DNA of 64,000 nt from Eleginops maclovinus (lineage: Eukaryota > Chordata > Actinopteri > Perciformes > Eleginopidae): assembly GCF_036324505.1 (NCBI RefSeq), contig NC_086368.1:1612001-1676000 (forward strand), in the 5' to 3' direction. Shown here one piece after another: positions 47,403 to 59,945 of this stretch. The notes below the pieces were generated by a model. It searched no databases. It was not told the origin of the DNA and was given only the letters and a program-made list of their open reading frames with translations. The position numbers and the translations under genes were made by a program. Positions within the stretch are counted from its first letter, which is position 1; the number at the start of each line of letters is the position of its first letter.

Positions 47403-48779
47403 TGTCTGGGCTGATGAAGCACTACCTATAGAAATTTGAACTTCAGTTAATTGAAATCCACTTGTTGCACTGACTGCTTAGCAGAACAGAAGAAGTGTGG
47501 ATACCACTTGAGATCCATATTCTGAGAAGTAGAATGGAGCCTAAAACCACAGACGCGCTCTGTATGCCGAGCGGCGCTCCCTGTCCTGCTGATGCTTTCA
47601 ATGATTTCTGGTGAAGGCTCTTCTGTCGACGCCCCGAGGCTGGCAGCAATATAAATTCTTCATCAGACTCTTTTTATATGCTGTAAGTGCTCCTGGCTTT
47701 GAGTTCCAGAAAATTAAACGTATAGTACATTTCCAGCTCAGAGTTGAGAAGAAGAAAAGACAATATAGAGAGTTTGTAAAGAGAAAGGAAAAGACGGATG
47801 AACAGTGAGAGGAATGTTGTGTAGCAGGAAAATATTTAGATTGCTTTGTGTTTGTTTTGTGCGACAACATTCCCTGACATCTGTCTGCTTCTGGATAAAG
47901 GATGTCATTCATGACAGTGATGACAGTTTATGTCTATAGAAGCGAGCAGAGAGAAAAGAATGCAGCCAAAGGGCCTCTGACAAGCCTTCCAGCAAAAATA
48001 AACTTTAATTTCATGTTTGCAGATGAACTTGGTAATTACATCAAATGACTTCAGCTCCATCTGATAATTGGTATCCTCTCCTCAGCCGTTGTTGTGTTTG
48101 TAATAAGCTTCCTTTAGGACGCAATTAGTGCAATTAGTTGTGCTCTGTAATCCTAAAACACACAGAGAGAGGGACCTCAGAGCTGTGGTGTGATAATGGC
48201 AGAGCAGGGGGGCCCTGAGATTGTGAATACAGTACTTTTACAGTAGATAATGAAGGGGGGGATGAAGAGGAATTAGAGATAGATGTGTTGTTTTCAGTGT
48301 ATTAACATGGTGCGTTTGACGCTGCGTACACCCAGCACTGTTTAAGTATAGTACAAGTACCTCAAAATAAGTACAGTACGAGTAAATCTACAAAGCTATG
48401 TCCAGGTACGGTATGTTTTGTGTGTTAGCAGCCCAGAATTAACACTAAACCTAAAATAAAGCAATGTTGATTCTGTTCCCAATTTGTCTAGTTTTTCCCT
48501 TGATAGGTAGGCTACGTGTGGAAGAGGAATGGATTAGCGATGTGATTATTTGCAACCTGCAGTACAAATAGTAGTTAATGTTGATTAATATTATTTTCAT
48601 TTAAAAAAAGTAGGCCTGCTATTTTCAATCATGCCTAATTGCTCCACAGAGCTCAGGATCATTTGCCAATCCAAGCACTGTTGTTCATCTTCAATCCATA
48701 ATAATATATACAATTATGGTTGGATCTTTTGTCTTGTTATTATTACTAAAGAAAATGTGATGTTTTACAACTATATACA
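47403..48779. other. Unassigned fhit intron
   Basis: No exon or mobile-element end recognised. The 104-codon minus-strand frame at 47598-47912 has no known domain. Confidence 0.4.
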
Positions 48780-48842
48780 ATTAACCCTACCAAAGTAGGT
48801 TGGAACCGGGTCAGGGGGGCCTGAAAAGTTTGGGAACCACTG
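48780..48842. mobile_element. hAT (Charlie-like) right terminus remnant
   Basis: Ends GAAAAGTTTGGGAACCACTG, the complement of the common hAT end CAGTGGTTCCCAAAC. The other end and a duplication were not found, so only the terminus is claimed. Confidence 0.5.
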
Positions 48843-49248
48843 AGCTAAGATGTGATTTCTTCGCATTAATATTTGTTTATATTTTCAACTTACATAACAC
48901 ATAAAAGACTAACAGTCTGCTCACAGTTAACCCGTGAAACACATTAACTGACATGATTCAGCACATTTACACAACTCGGTTAAAGGTGGTTCCACTCCAG
49001 GCAGTAGTCCAAATAAGCTAGTAGGGGACGCACGTCTCACATTACACACTCAATATTAAACTGGCAAAACTATGATAATATACAATATAAATGTATTACC
49101 GCTAGTTTGTTACAGTTTCATATACAATATACATTTATGTCAATACTTTTGTACAACCTCTCATCACATGATCTTACCAGTAACAAACAAAAGCACAGGC
49201 ACATCCCTGCAGGGTCGCATACACCCGGCCCGTCTAATGAGAGTCTTT

Positions 49249-50192
49249 GGGTACGGTCGAATAGTCAAAAAATCACCTCCTATCGTCTATTCCTATCATC
49301 TATTCCTTGACCTTTGTGTGAAACGTCACGGGGGTTAAGGAATTGCGGATATGAGAATTCAAAGGGCTTCGGAAAAGAGACTGCGGTGCTTTGAGAATCT
49401 GACTGCACTTACACTATCCACGTATTGATGATGAAGGACGTTATTAATGTGCGTCTGCTGTGGGGGACTACAGCTTCTACACCTTATTCGCATCTACTCT
49501 GCACCGTGCTCTGATGGTGGTATTTTATGCTTTATGAACGAGGACAACATATATTCTTCATTACCAAGGTTGGGATTGAAATAAAAAAGGAAAGTGAAAC
49601 TCATGCTCGTCACCCTCACCCTCCGGTCCACACACATTAATCCACATGAATCCCAATACGTATGATTTTATGAAAATATTTATAAATAAATACAAATGTG
49701 TTTATTATAAACTAGTTATGCCTTAGCCTATCACTTTGTATATCACAATTCAAACATGTTTTAAAACGTTTCAGAAACACCACACAACTGAGTAAACACT
49801 GAAATGTGGACTTTATTTGATCATTTCAGTAAAAAAGTAACGTTCATATTTCTCCTTTTGATTAATATAGAGCTGAACGTTCAAAACAAATAAGCACCGT
49901 AACTTTCATGAAACGCTCGTCACAATCGTTTGTTTCCATGAACGGCCGAATGCTGTGACATGGTAAATGTTGCGGCCGCAAGGCAATGTGGGACAGCATT
50001 TTCGCCTTTCCTTTGCTAGAGGGCGGTCCAGTGTTTCCTGAGAGGAAGGAGGTTATAAAGGAAGTTCTAAGCTCCTTTCCTATCATCTTGAGAATTCAAA
50101 CAGGTCTTATCATGGCGGCCACTTGGGTACTTCCGGGTCATTTTGCTCCGTTAGGAACCTTCCTAAGATATACTGACTATTCAACCGTAGCC
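49249..50192. mobile_element. ~0.94-kb TIR element (GGTCGAATWGTC family)
   Basis: Left terminus GGGTACGGTCGAATAGTCAA; right terminus reverse-complemented GGCTACGGTTGAATAGTCAG. TTT lies on both sides (49246-49248, 50193-50195), but a 3-bp match can be chance. Highly similar in inverse orientation to 27065-28061 over its full length. Here the flanks are not LTR-like, which shows that the element is a separate mobile unit. Confidence 0.75.
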
Positions 50193-50195
50193 TTT

Positions 50196-50856
50196 ACCTC
50201 TTTTGTGTTTCACCTTAAGGACCCCTGAGCTGCCCTCTGTGCCTGTGTGAGCTATACTCCTATTAAATGTAACTATACCTACTAAATATTAAACTGATAT
50301 CACACATCAGAGAATTACGGGTTTAATAAAGACAACAAATTACAACAACATAAAAAAAAGTGCTTTTGTTTTGAGGTACTATCTTTGGGGAAAATGAATG
50401 TAGGACTGACAAACTTCAGAGACAACTGCATGTTTAAAAAGGCTATTACCAGAAACTGGCTGAAGAAAGAGTTAGCGAAGGCTGAAGACTGGATCGATGT
50501 AATATAACATATACCTGATGGAGAAATGGACTTTCTCCTCCAGATAAGAATTGGACAAATGTAAGAGGATCTGGGAAAATTAGATTGAGTTCATATCGCC
50601 AATTAGATATGAGATATGTGGGCAAATCTGAGAATCCCTTGGTTCCCCGCTCCACATGTTGAATATATATGAATATGAATATGTAGGTATAGAATGGTAA
50701 AGATCTGTATGTTATAGGGTAAATATGAAGCGAACATATTGACTTCTACAGTATATGTAGTATGATGGATAAGTACCTTGAAGTCAGTTCTTTTAATTTA
50801 TATTTCACATTGCTTATGACTGTAATTTTCATTGTTTAAAAAATGTTAAGAAATGA
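50196..50856. other. Unassigned fhit intron
   Basis: AT-rich, with no recognised feature. The next hAT duplication begins at 50857. Confidence 0.4.
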
Positions 50857-51283
50857 GAAACTGTCAGGGGCGGTTTGTGTATTAGGGCAATTTGGGCGAC
50901 GCACTACCAACGGAAAAAAGAGGGATTTTTTTTCTAACACAGCAGCAGTCGTAATGAGTGTTCTAGACGTTAGATCTGCCAAAAACGTCATTGTCCAATC
51001 AGACTAAAATCGTGCTTCATATGGTCCCGCCCCTTTAGGGGCAATTTCAGTTAGGTTGAAAATTGCCGCAGGGGTCTCTCATAGACTCTCATGTAAAATT
51101 CATTTTTTTCAAATATCAGAGCTTTCAATGCAATCTCTATGGGTTCCGGGAGGGCTTGCACTCACGCGCTTTCGTCATACGTAACTTAGAAAAAAAGCTT
51201 GCAGCTTCTTCGATCAAGTCAGTTACTACTCTCAAGATGGCAAATTTAACCATTCAAGTTTTAAACCTATACCCGAGGATTTT

Positions 51284-51603
51284 CTAGAAATTGGTATGAG
51301 CGAAAAAGCTGGCTAGCAGGCTGTGAAGTAGCCAACGCAGTCTTCTGCTATCCCTGCCTACTGTTTCACCCTGAAGGTGGCACGGCAGACAGCAATGCTT
51401 GGAGGTCGACTGGTGTAACAGATATGCAGCATCTCTCTGAAAAAATAAAGAAACGTGAGCTGTCGAAGATCCACACGGATAGCTGCTTGAGATTTTCGTC
51501 TTTTGGGAGGGTGAACATTGCCACTCAACTGGATGAGGGATACAGGCTAACTGTTCGTTGCCACAATGATGAGGTGAGCAAGAACCGTCACATCCTCAAA
51601 CTC
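51284..51603 (+). pseudogene. hAT transposase N-terminal fragment with TTF zinc finger
   Basis: About 106 codons in one open frame from RNWYERKSWLAGCEVANAVF through FCYPCLLFHPEG, WRSTGVTDMQHLSEKIKKRE and NIATQLDEGYRLTV to EVSKNRHIL. This is the standard N-terminal zinc-finger region of ZMYM1/DUF4371-type hAT transposases. It breaks off exactly where the nested MITE starts. The catalytic core is absent. Confidence 0.85.
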
Positions 51604-52314
51604 AGTAATGAGTAATCTAACGCGTTACTATTTCCAACCCAGTAATCAGATTAAAGTTACTTATCCAAGTCACTGTGCGTTACTATTTTTGTCATTTTTG
51701 CTTTCTTCTTGTGTCTCGGGGAGTGACGTCTATGCGACAATTAAGTCACATTTTCAGCATGAGGACCACTCACGTGTAATACCACTCAGAGACACAAACG
51801 TAAGCAACAATGGAGGGAGGAGAGAGATGCGCGTTTTTTAGCTGCACATACAGTCACTATTTTTCAGTTTGTGTCAGCTAAAGATGACAGTATTAAGGTT
51901 CGTTGTTCTCTCTGTGCTGGAGACAAAGTGCTATCTAGCTTCAAACACTATGTCAAATCTGAAGAAACATTTGGAGTCGCAGCATGGCACAGTCAAACTT
52001 ACAGAGCAAGTCCCACCAGGTGGTGTGAAGCAGAGCGCTGTGACTAAAGCAGGAGGTCCCCCACCACCCAAACAACAAAACCTGGACTGGCGCAAAACCA
52101 GTAAGTGGGGGAGAGTTGAAGAAGTTGGTCGGGCTTGGAGTCATTTTTATGTTGAGGCAGCTGCTGTTGGCAGCTGCTGAATGTAACTAATAAAGTAACT
52201 AGTAATCTAACTTAGTTACTTTTAAAATCAAGTAATCAGTGAAGTAACTAAGTTAGTTTTTAGAGGAGTAATCAGTAATCAGATTACTATTTTGAAGTAA
52301 CTGTGGCAACACTG
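51604..52314 (+). mobile_element. Nested hAT MITE with BED-finger remnant
   Basis: The right end reverse-complemented is CAGTGTTGCCACAGTTACTT. Both ends are rich in GTAATC/GTTACT motifs typical of the CAGTGTTGGG-type hAT group. The left end starts at AGTAATGAGTAATCTAACGC without its outermost bases, so it is truncated and no clean duplication is seen. Between 51870 and 52010 a BED-type zinc finger survives in two frames: CSLC, then HLESQH. Confidence 0.72.
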
Positions 52315-52479
52315 GTTGCCATCTGGTGGACACAAGAGGGATCTCTGTCTGAGTTAATCATCCAACAACAAATTGGTATGTTCTTGCTTAATGTACCTAT
52401 TGAATGGGTCACCTTAATCATTATCAGAAAAAAATTGGCCCCCTTGAGATTGTTTTCAGGAGCCGCCACTGGAAACTGT

Positions 52480-55400
52480 CGGATGGATATGTGCCTTTAG
52501 GTTTCAATAAAAAAATGATTAAAAAAATGAAGTGCTTTTGCCATACAGTAAAGTTTCATGTCCATTTCCACGCCCAACATGACTCTGGGTCCCACACAAG
52601 AATATATTAACTAGGTCAAAGGTGTTCTATGTGTCTTAGTGGCAAAGGAAAGTGTTTGAGAAAAAGACAACTGGAAGATCATAGGGTCAGGAAGAAAAAA
52701 GGTCGGGTTGATTTCTTAGAAGCTGAGATAGAGTACGACCAAAATCTTAAAAATCAGTCTTGGAGAAAGTGGATAGACAAAGCAGAGAGCTTTTTTCTCG
52801 ATGTTGGACCATCATTTTCTCCTTTTATCTCTGTGCAACCCTTTTGACATAATTTCACCTGATACTGTTATCAGAAACTGCAGTCTCCAACCTTTGCCTC
52901 TCTTCCTCTCCCAGTATTGCCACTTCACTCCTTCTTCTCTATTTTCTCTCAGTTTCCTTTCTAGTTACAACCTGGGTCATCTCATCATACTTTGTCTCAA
53001 CCTGCCGGTCCACTCCTCTGCCTCCCTCATGCTTCCAGAAGCTCTGTGAACGGTAATACGCCTTTGACAGTGCATCGTGGGTAATCTCTTACTTACAATC
53101 TCCACTGTCCTTTTTCTCTGTTTCCATCGTGTAGTGTAAATGAACTCGATTGTATTATCACGGACAAATAATATTCGCTCAATCACCATTTGCAGCATGT
53201 TTTTAACTTGTTGAAATCTTATAATATTTATCTTAGTGAACAACACATCCTCATTCAACAGGTTATTCCTGAGGGCTGAGCGGACAAACATACCTAAGGT
53301 GAAGTTGGATAGATTGGGTAAGCTAGTGGCAGAGCTGCAAAGCAAATAAGTCAACGTTTGTGTTAAAATAATTATGGAAGAGGTGTTAGTTATCAGAATC
53401 AGACTTTTTTTTTATGAACGTAAATAGAGTTTCAAATAAAGCAATTCTGGTCGCAAACAGCAGTCCCCTGAGGACTAAGACAACCAGACCACTGGAGAGC
53501 GTGTCACACTTCCTGCCTCACAAAATACAATAAATACAGTTATGTTGATTATGATGAATAAACATGAGCTACAGTGCATTATTTAAGCAGCTCAGAACAT
53601 TGAATGAGATCCTCCTGTTGTGAGGCTGAAGAGTGGATTGGACAAACTCTTGTCTATTAAAGTTGGTTTACTTTCCTATGGGGTAAGTTGAAGCAATACA
53701 ATTCCTCAGTGTGTTTTATCAACAGAAAAAATGAGTGGGCTGCAGTGGAGTCTGATGTTTGTCTTGCATCTAGCAGTCAGCTGAGCGGACGTGGTTTGAT
53801 GAAAGGAGGACCTAATGTTGTTTCAGCCTGGATTCATCTTTTCGCATATGGGTAGCCAGGACATAATTTTACCATTTTTTTGTATATGTATTGTAAGTAT
53901 TGTCTTATCACCTAAAGGTCATTTAAAAATAATGAACATCAACATTGCATGTCTCTAAGAAGCCAGGTACACCTATTCCTATTCCCTTTCCCTTAATTAA
54001 AGGTTATATATTAAATGCATTCAAGACGATCCAAAGACCTTGCATATTTTTCAAGCTTAATCTATTAGGAAATGTGTGTTCCAAAAACGCAGTCGGCCTT
54101 TGCCTCACCTTATGATGTCACAGGAAAAATGTTTGGCAGATGCCAACCCCGGCTCTGTGACCATCCTGTCCCAGAATACCTGGTGAATCTACATAACACC
54201 TTAACGCAGAAACGTGCAGTGAGGTCAGTGGATGGGGAGGCACTGGCTACTATCAGCCAGAATTACACAACAAGAGGAAGCTAACATTCACCACTCAATT
54301 GGGAGGTTGCACAATGACTAGCAGTAACAGGCTGAGCTGATTCCTGCCTCTCGTCTCTGGCTGTGTTTGCAATTCATTTTCTTATCCAAATGTGTCGATT
54401 TTTACTATAAAACATGATTGGAATGATACAGAAATGGCATGTATAACACAGACCAGTGGAAAAACCTTACGTAACATTTGTATTTTATTGTTTTTATTAC
54501 TTTTTGTTGCCAGTGGTGTAGCATCCCAAAGTCAATGTCACAGTGGACTGAAGACATCCAACCCCCTTAGAAGTATGGAAGGCCATTTGCACAGAACATG
54601 TCTTGGAACAGCAATAAAATAAGGGTGCTGGTTGATCTAACATGCTTTATTTTTTAACAAAGTATAAATGCTTTAATGGGGCTTTTTCTGGTTGTGGTTA
54701 TTAACCAACTATAAATGGAGACTTTTCCAATATTTACGAGTACAGTTGCATTATGATGTCAAACAACAACATGAAGAGACACACATTCATTTAGACCAGT
54801 TACAGGGCCTAACAGCACAGGCCTGTAATATAATGTAAACAATAAGAATTAGAGGAAAGGTTCCATCATTCACTCTGTAAATAGTGATCCACACCACAGA
54901 CGAGCTCACAGAAGCTTTCCTCCTCAACAATCATCCCTCTGGAATATTTCTTTGTTCCCTGGGGAATGACACTACATTCCAGCTATAGATTACTTCAGGG
55001 CAGTGTGAGATTGTAGAAGTAACACTGTTGTATGCATCCATATTTCTCTGGGTTTACAGTATAAGCCTTTACATCCACCAAACTGCCTTAATCTTTATTG
55101 ACAGTTTGAAACAGACGAATTTAAAATGCTGACATCACATCAAATCACATATTGTATATACAGTATGTCAACTACAGAACGTCATTGCTTTTCCATCACA
55201 ACTTTCCAATACCTCTTCACTTATATGATTATTCCATATTTAAGTTGCATCAGTGTTGAAAGAATTAAACCAGCGTACAACAGCCAACTGGCAATGCAGT
55301 GATTATTTGACCTTGTGCTACTAGTGCTGCGATCTGTCTTCTTTTTATTGATGTATTTTTAGTAAAATCAGGTTGTATATGTCGTTCAGTGGGTTGTTTT

Positions 55401-56774
55401 AAGAAGATTCCATTTGGACCAGTTAGTAAAGAAACAAATGACTTGTAAAATATAGTTTTTATAGTGATAATAAAGTGAGTGTGATGTGTGTACATCTCTT
55501 ACAGTGTACAGCTCCAGGCCGGGGTGGGGGGGTGGGTGCTTGATGATGATGTAATCATCATTAAGCACGAAGCTGCAGATGCCACTAAACGAGCTTGCCT
55601 TCCAAGCCATTAACTGATTCCAGCTCTAGCATCTTCACCACAGAGCTGTAGGCTACACTCACCACAAACTCTATACGCTCTTTAGAGACTCCATTAGAGC
55701 AAAGACAGACACCATTGATGACACCATGTATATTGGAGAGTTAATCAAGCTGCTTAATTTGCCCAGGGCCCATTACTCACTGTGGCTTGTTGTGTGGTCA
55801 AGAAAACAAACAGAGTGAGTCACAAATAGACACAATGCACCTTTAATCTTCCCAGGGCAGGCGCAAACCAACAAACTACCTGCCAATCACATAAATTGCA
55901 ACATGGTTTTTCATTAAAAGTTCAAGAAGCATTCAGTCTTGGCGAGCAGCTTCGTAGTGTCCGTCTGCTAAACTGTAAACACACTACTATTCGCTTCGCC
56001 GACAAACATTAAACCGTTTGACTTTTAAATTTAATCTAGCAGGCAACCAGTTTAAAACGCAAACACAATTATAGTTTAAAAGCGTATCCACTGGTGGGTT
56101 GTCCCTCATAAATAATCACGTCCACCAGTTACAGTGATTAGCGGTGTGAGGGCCCCATGCAGAGCCTGTCCCCTGGGGGGGTTGTCATGATTTAATTTTC
56201 TGATAAACTATCCACCAGGTGTTTTAAATGAGAAGAAGGAAGAACCAAACCCCCGAAATTTCCTTCATTTCTCACAGACTCTGCTGCTGTCTGAGATGCA
56301 AACCCCCACCCCTCAGGTAATGCTGGCTGTTTGGAAACAATGTAAGGAAAATGCAGCGATGGTGTTGGTTTAGAGATTTTCTCAGAGTGATTTGTTTGCT
56401 CATGCTGTTAATCTCACAGCTAAAAAGTGACTGATATAAGTTACAATGAAAACAAACACAGCTCCAGGGCCTGGACTTTCTACAAATGTATGTTTGTATA
56501 ATTTCCCGTATTTCGTTTTCCTATAACCTCAAATATACAGTATATTAAACTTCCCAGGTATTCAGGTAGACTTATTTTATCGGGGTGGAGAAAGCCTCTG
56601 AAAACACATGTGAATGCTGCCAGGTAAAATATTTAAAAACAATATCCAAATAGGAAGCATGGGGGTTTGACAGCATCCTGTGGGCCTGTTGTTAAAAGGC
56701 CTTTATTTTACCGCACATGAAATTAACAGATTAACTGATGAGAGCAACAATCATAAAACATGCTACCAACTCAC

Positions 56775-56800
<26 letters not shown>
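52480..56800. other. Unassigned fhit intron
   Basis: Over 4 kb without a recognised exon, RNA gene or transposon end. The open frames at 52629-52847 (Lys/Arg-rich), 52977-53354 (minus) and 54072-54284 have no family match I know. An AAT trinucleotide array lies at 56776-56804. Confidence 0.4.

Positions 56801-56804
<4 letters not shown>
56776..56804. repeat. (AAT)n trinucleotide repeat
   Basis: About nine AAT units directly before the LINE insertion site. Confidence 0.9.
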
Positions 56805-56806
<2 letters not shown>

Positions 56807-56831
56807 CATTTCCGAGAACCAGCACCTTATT

Positions 56832-57480
56832 GTGGTGGAGAGGTTAGTGTGCCCCGATGAACCTGGGGGCTGTGTTGTCTGGAACCTTGTGTTCCTGGTA
56901 GGGTCTCCCATGGCAAATTGGTCTCAGGTAAGGGGCCAGACTAAGATTGGTTCAAAAGACCTCATGAAAAACACACGTGAAAGCGAGGATACCCGGCCCG
57001 GAGGAAGCCCGGGGTCCCCTTCTGGAGCCAGGCCCAGAAGGAGGACTCGTCAGCGAGCGTCTGGTGGCCGGGCTTGCCATGGAGCCCGGCCGGGCACAGC
57101 CCGAAAAAGCAACGTGGGCAACACCTCCGCTTCCCCGTCCCGCGGGCCAAACCACCTACGGGAAGCAGCGATGGGGTCGGGTGCGCTGCCAGAAGGGTGG
57201 CAGTGAAAGCAGAGGGTCTCGACGGACCAGACTCAGGCGACAGAAGCTGGCTTTGGGGACGTTGAATGTCGCCACTCTCTGGGGGGGAAGGAGCCGGAGC
57301 TTGTGCAGGAGGTGGAGCGTTACTAGTTGGATCAGGTGGGGCTCACCTCTACGCACAGTGTCGGCTCTGGAACCTTACTTCTTGATAGGGGTTGGACTCT
57401 ATTCTTCTCCGGAGTTGCCCAAGGTGTGAGCAACAAGCGGGTGTAGGGATACTCACAAACCCCCGGTTGAGTGCCGCTTT
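56832..57480 (+). pseudogene. 5' part of the RTE-like LINE ORF, frameshifted
   Basis: Readable in pieces: a basic, Pro/Arg-rich leader, then QKLALGTLNVATL at about 57240, where an extra G in a G-run near 57283 shifts the frame from the expected KEPELVQEVERY reading. EN-like text (SLTSTHSVGS, LLDRGW) continues in fragments until the deletion near 57480. No intact endonuclease domain remains. Confidence 0.65.
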
Positions 57481-57507
57481 GTTGGAGTTTACCCCTCAAC
57501 TGATAGT

Positions 57508-59100
57508 GTGTTAGGGCGGTGGAAGGAACACTTTGAGGAACTCCTGAATCCGACAACTCCACCCTCTATGGTAGAGGCGGAGCTGGAGTATGAAGGGGGA
57601 TCAATTCCAATATCACGGGGGGAAGTCACTGAGGTAGTTAAACAGCTCCACAGTGGCAAAGCCCCGGGGGTGGATGAGATCCGCCCAGAAATGCTGAAGG
57701 CTCTGTGTGTTGAGGGACTGTCATGGTTGACACGTCTCATCAACATTGCGTGGAATTCGGAAACAGTACCGAAGGAGTGGCAGACCGGGGTGGTGGTTCC
57801 TCTCTTTAAAAAGGGGGATCAGAGGGTGTGTGCCAATTACAGAGGCATCACATTACTCAGCCTCCCCGGGAAAGTTTACTCTAAGGTGCTGGAAAGGAGG
57901 GTCCGGCTGATTGTCGAACCTCAGATTGAAGAGGAACAATGCGGTTTTCGTCCTGGTCGTGGAACGACGGACCAGCTTTTGACTCTCGCAAGGATCCTCG
58001 AGGGGGCCTGGGAGTACGCTCATCTGGTCTACATGTGCTTTGTGGATTTGGAGAAGGCATATGACCGGGTTCCCAGGGAGATACTGTGGGAGGTCCTGCG
58101 GGAGTATGGGGTGAGGGGGTCTCTACTAAGGGCCATCCAATCTCTGTACTCTCAAAGCGAGAGCTGTGCCCGGGTCCTCTGTAGCACGTCTGACCGATTT
58201 CCGGTGAGGGTTGGCATCCGCCAGGGCTGCACTTTGTCACCAATCCTGTTTGTGATATTCATGGACAGGATTTCGAGGCGTAGTCGTGGGGGAGGGGGTC
58301 TGCAGTTCGGTGGGCTAAGGATTGCACCACTGCTTTTTGCAGATGATGTGGTCCTAATAGCTTCATCGGTCTGTGACCTTCAGCACTCACTGGATCCGTT
58401 CGCGGCCGACCGGCTGGGATGAGGATCAGCACCTCCAAATCTGAGGCCATGGTTCTCAGCAGGAAACCGATGGACTGTCCACTCCAGGTAGGGAATGAAG
58501 CCTTACCCCAAGTGAAGGAGTTCAAGTATCTCGGGGTCTTGTTCTCGAGTGAGGGAACAATGGAGTGTGAGATGGGCCGGAGAATCAGAGAAGCGCTAGC
58601 AGTACTGCAGTCGCTTTACCGCACCGTTGTGACAAAAGAGAGCTGAGCCAGAAGGCAAAGCTCTCTGTCTACCGGGCCATCTTCGTTCCTACCCTCACCT
58701 ATGGTCATGAAGGATGACCGAAAGAACGAGATCGCGGATACAAGCGGCCGAAATGGGATTTCTCCGCAGGGTGGCTGGCATCTCCCTTAGCGATGAGGTG
58801 AGAAGTTCAGTCATCCGGGAGGGACTCAGAATATAACCACTGCTCCTTCGCGTTGAAAGGAGCCAGTTGAGGTGGTTCGGGCACCTAGTGAGGATGCCAC
58901 CTGGGTGCCTCTCTAGGGAGGTGTTCCAGGCACGTCCAGCTGGGAAGAGACCGAGGGGTAGACCTAGGACCAGGTGGAGGGATAATATGTCTTCGCTGGC
59001 CTGGGAGCGCCTTGGAATCCCCCAGTCAGAGTTGGTTGATGTGGCCAGGGAAAGAGAAGTTTGGGGCTTTCTGCTGGAGCTGTTACCTCCGCGAACCTGA
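57508..59100 (+). pseudogene. RTE-like reverse transcriptase, broken
   Basis: The open block 57508-58422 (304 codons) holds the RT fingers and palm: APGVDEIRPEML (residues 52-63), NYRGITLLSLPGKVY (110-124), the catalytic-type Asp in FVDLEKAYDRV (180), RQGCTLSPILF (238-248) and FADDVVL (277-283) with both active-site Asps. A small deletion near 58400 shifts the frame. Reading resumes at 58419 (RISTSKSEAMVLSRK, VKEFKYLGVLFSSEG), breaks again near 58643 and has further lesions to 58860. The C-terminal block 58867-59100 (RWFGHLVRMPPG, RPRGRPRTRWRD) ends in the natural stop. It would copy its RNA at a nicked target, but the endonuclease is deleted and the ORF is broken. Confidence 0.88.
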
Positions 59101-59148
59101 CGGAAAAGCGGGAGAACATGGATGGACGGATGGATGGATAAAACATTT

Positions 59149-59945
59149 TAGGCACCTTTCCTGACACCCAAGGACACAGAAGCAACAGAACATGATAAAA
59201 AAAAAGAAAAAACTGTAAATCATGTTTAATTACCAATAAACCTCAGAAGAATTGTATAATAATCATAAATAGAGACGTCATGAGAGGCTAAGCAGAAAGT
59301 GCCCTGGACCCGCCTTCGTTGACGTCAGCCAATAGAAGACAGAAGAAGAAGAAGAAATCAGATGTGCCGAAGACCAGACCCGTTGCTACTAACCAATAAG
59401 AGAAGACGAGACCGGAAGGACCTTAGAGTAGAAAACAATTTGAAAAGTTTGAAAACAGCCCTTCTTCCTAAGACGCTTTAGACAGCTAACCACTCCAAAG
59501 TGGACTGTGGACCAGTTAAATGAGATGGGGATATGCCCATATGACGACAAGGGGCCAACAGGATCCGGCCCCCGCCGCCAACCAATGAGAGAAGACGAGA
59601 CCGGAAGGAACACAGAGTAGAAGTGCCTGATGTAAACAGAAGATCCAGGCCTTCTCTCCACGCTGCTGATAGACAGCTAACTGCTTAAACGTGGTCTGTG
59701 GTCTGTGGGGAAGGACCACAGCTGTGTTTCCCTTATGGACTTACTGTACCGTTATGTTAATAAATATTGTTATACTTTACAGAGAAGCTTCTTGGTCTAT
59801 TTAAGACCAACTCTTGGTCGTCAAACAAAGAATATTCTAAACAGCAGCGTCATCTTTAAATGTGCCACTTGTCTTAAGCTTGTTGGAATCCCAGAAGATG
59901 GCCATTTATCCGCAAATAATGCTGGTCTCAAATGTGTTGAGTCCT
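59149..59945. other. Possible LTR-like region with an internal duplication
   Basis: ACCAATRAGAGAAGACGAGA occurs at 59392 and again at 59581, followed each time by CCGGAAGGA and, further on, AGACAGCTAAC. The two ~130-bp units are offset by 189 bp. A TTAATAAATATTG signal near 59757 and a GAGAAGCTTCTTGGTC stretch follow. This could be the U3-R of an LTR, but ends and duplications were not found. Confidence 0.4.

Larger units (their letters stand above)
50865..52471 (+). mobile_element. hAT element (ZMYM1-like) with a nested hAT MITE
   Basis: Left end CAGGGGCGGTTTGTGTATTA; right end reverse-complemented CAGTGGCGGCTCCTGAAAAC. Perfect 8-bp duplication GAAACTGT at 50857-50864 and 52472-52479. A transposase N-terminal exon is readable at 51284-51603, after which a second hAT begins. 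The remaining right part is non-coding, so the element was already internally deleted, or the rest was lost with the nested insertion. Confidence 0.92.
56812..59137 (+). mobile_element. Rex3/RTE-like LINE, internally deleted, with 11-bp target duplication
   Basis: ATAAAACATTT flanks it at 56801-56811 and 59138-59148. The 3' end carries GATG-type tandem repeats (59119-59137), a hallmark I recall for fish Rex3 elements of the RTE clade. The 5' part contains the ORF start and the beginning of the apurinic endonuclease region (LALGTLNVATL at 57245-57280). A deletion of roughly 1 kb then jumps, near 57480, to the reverse-transcriptase region. Both ends are present, so this was a long insertion, later broken. 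Confidence 0.82.
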
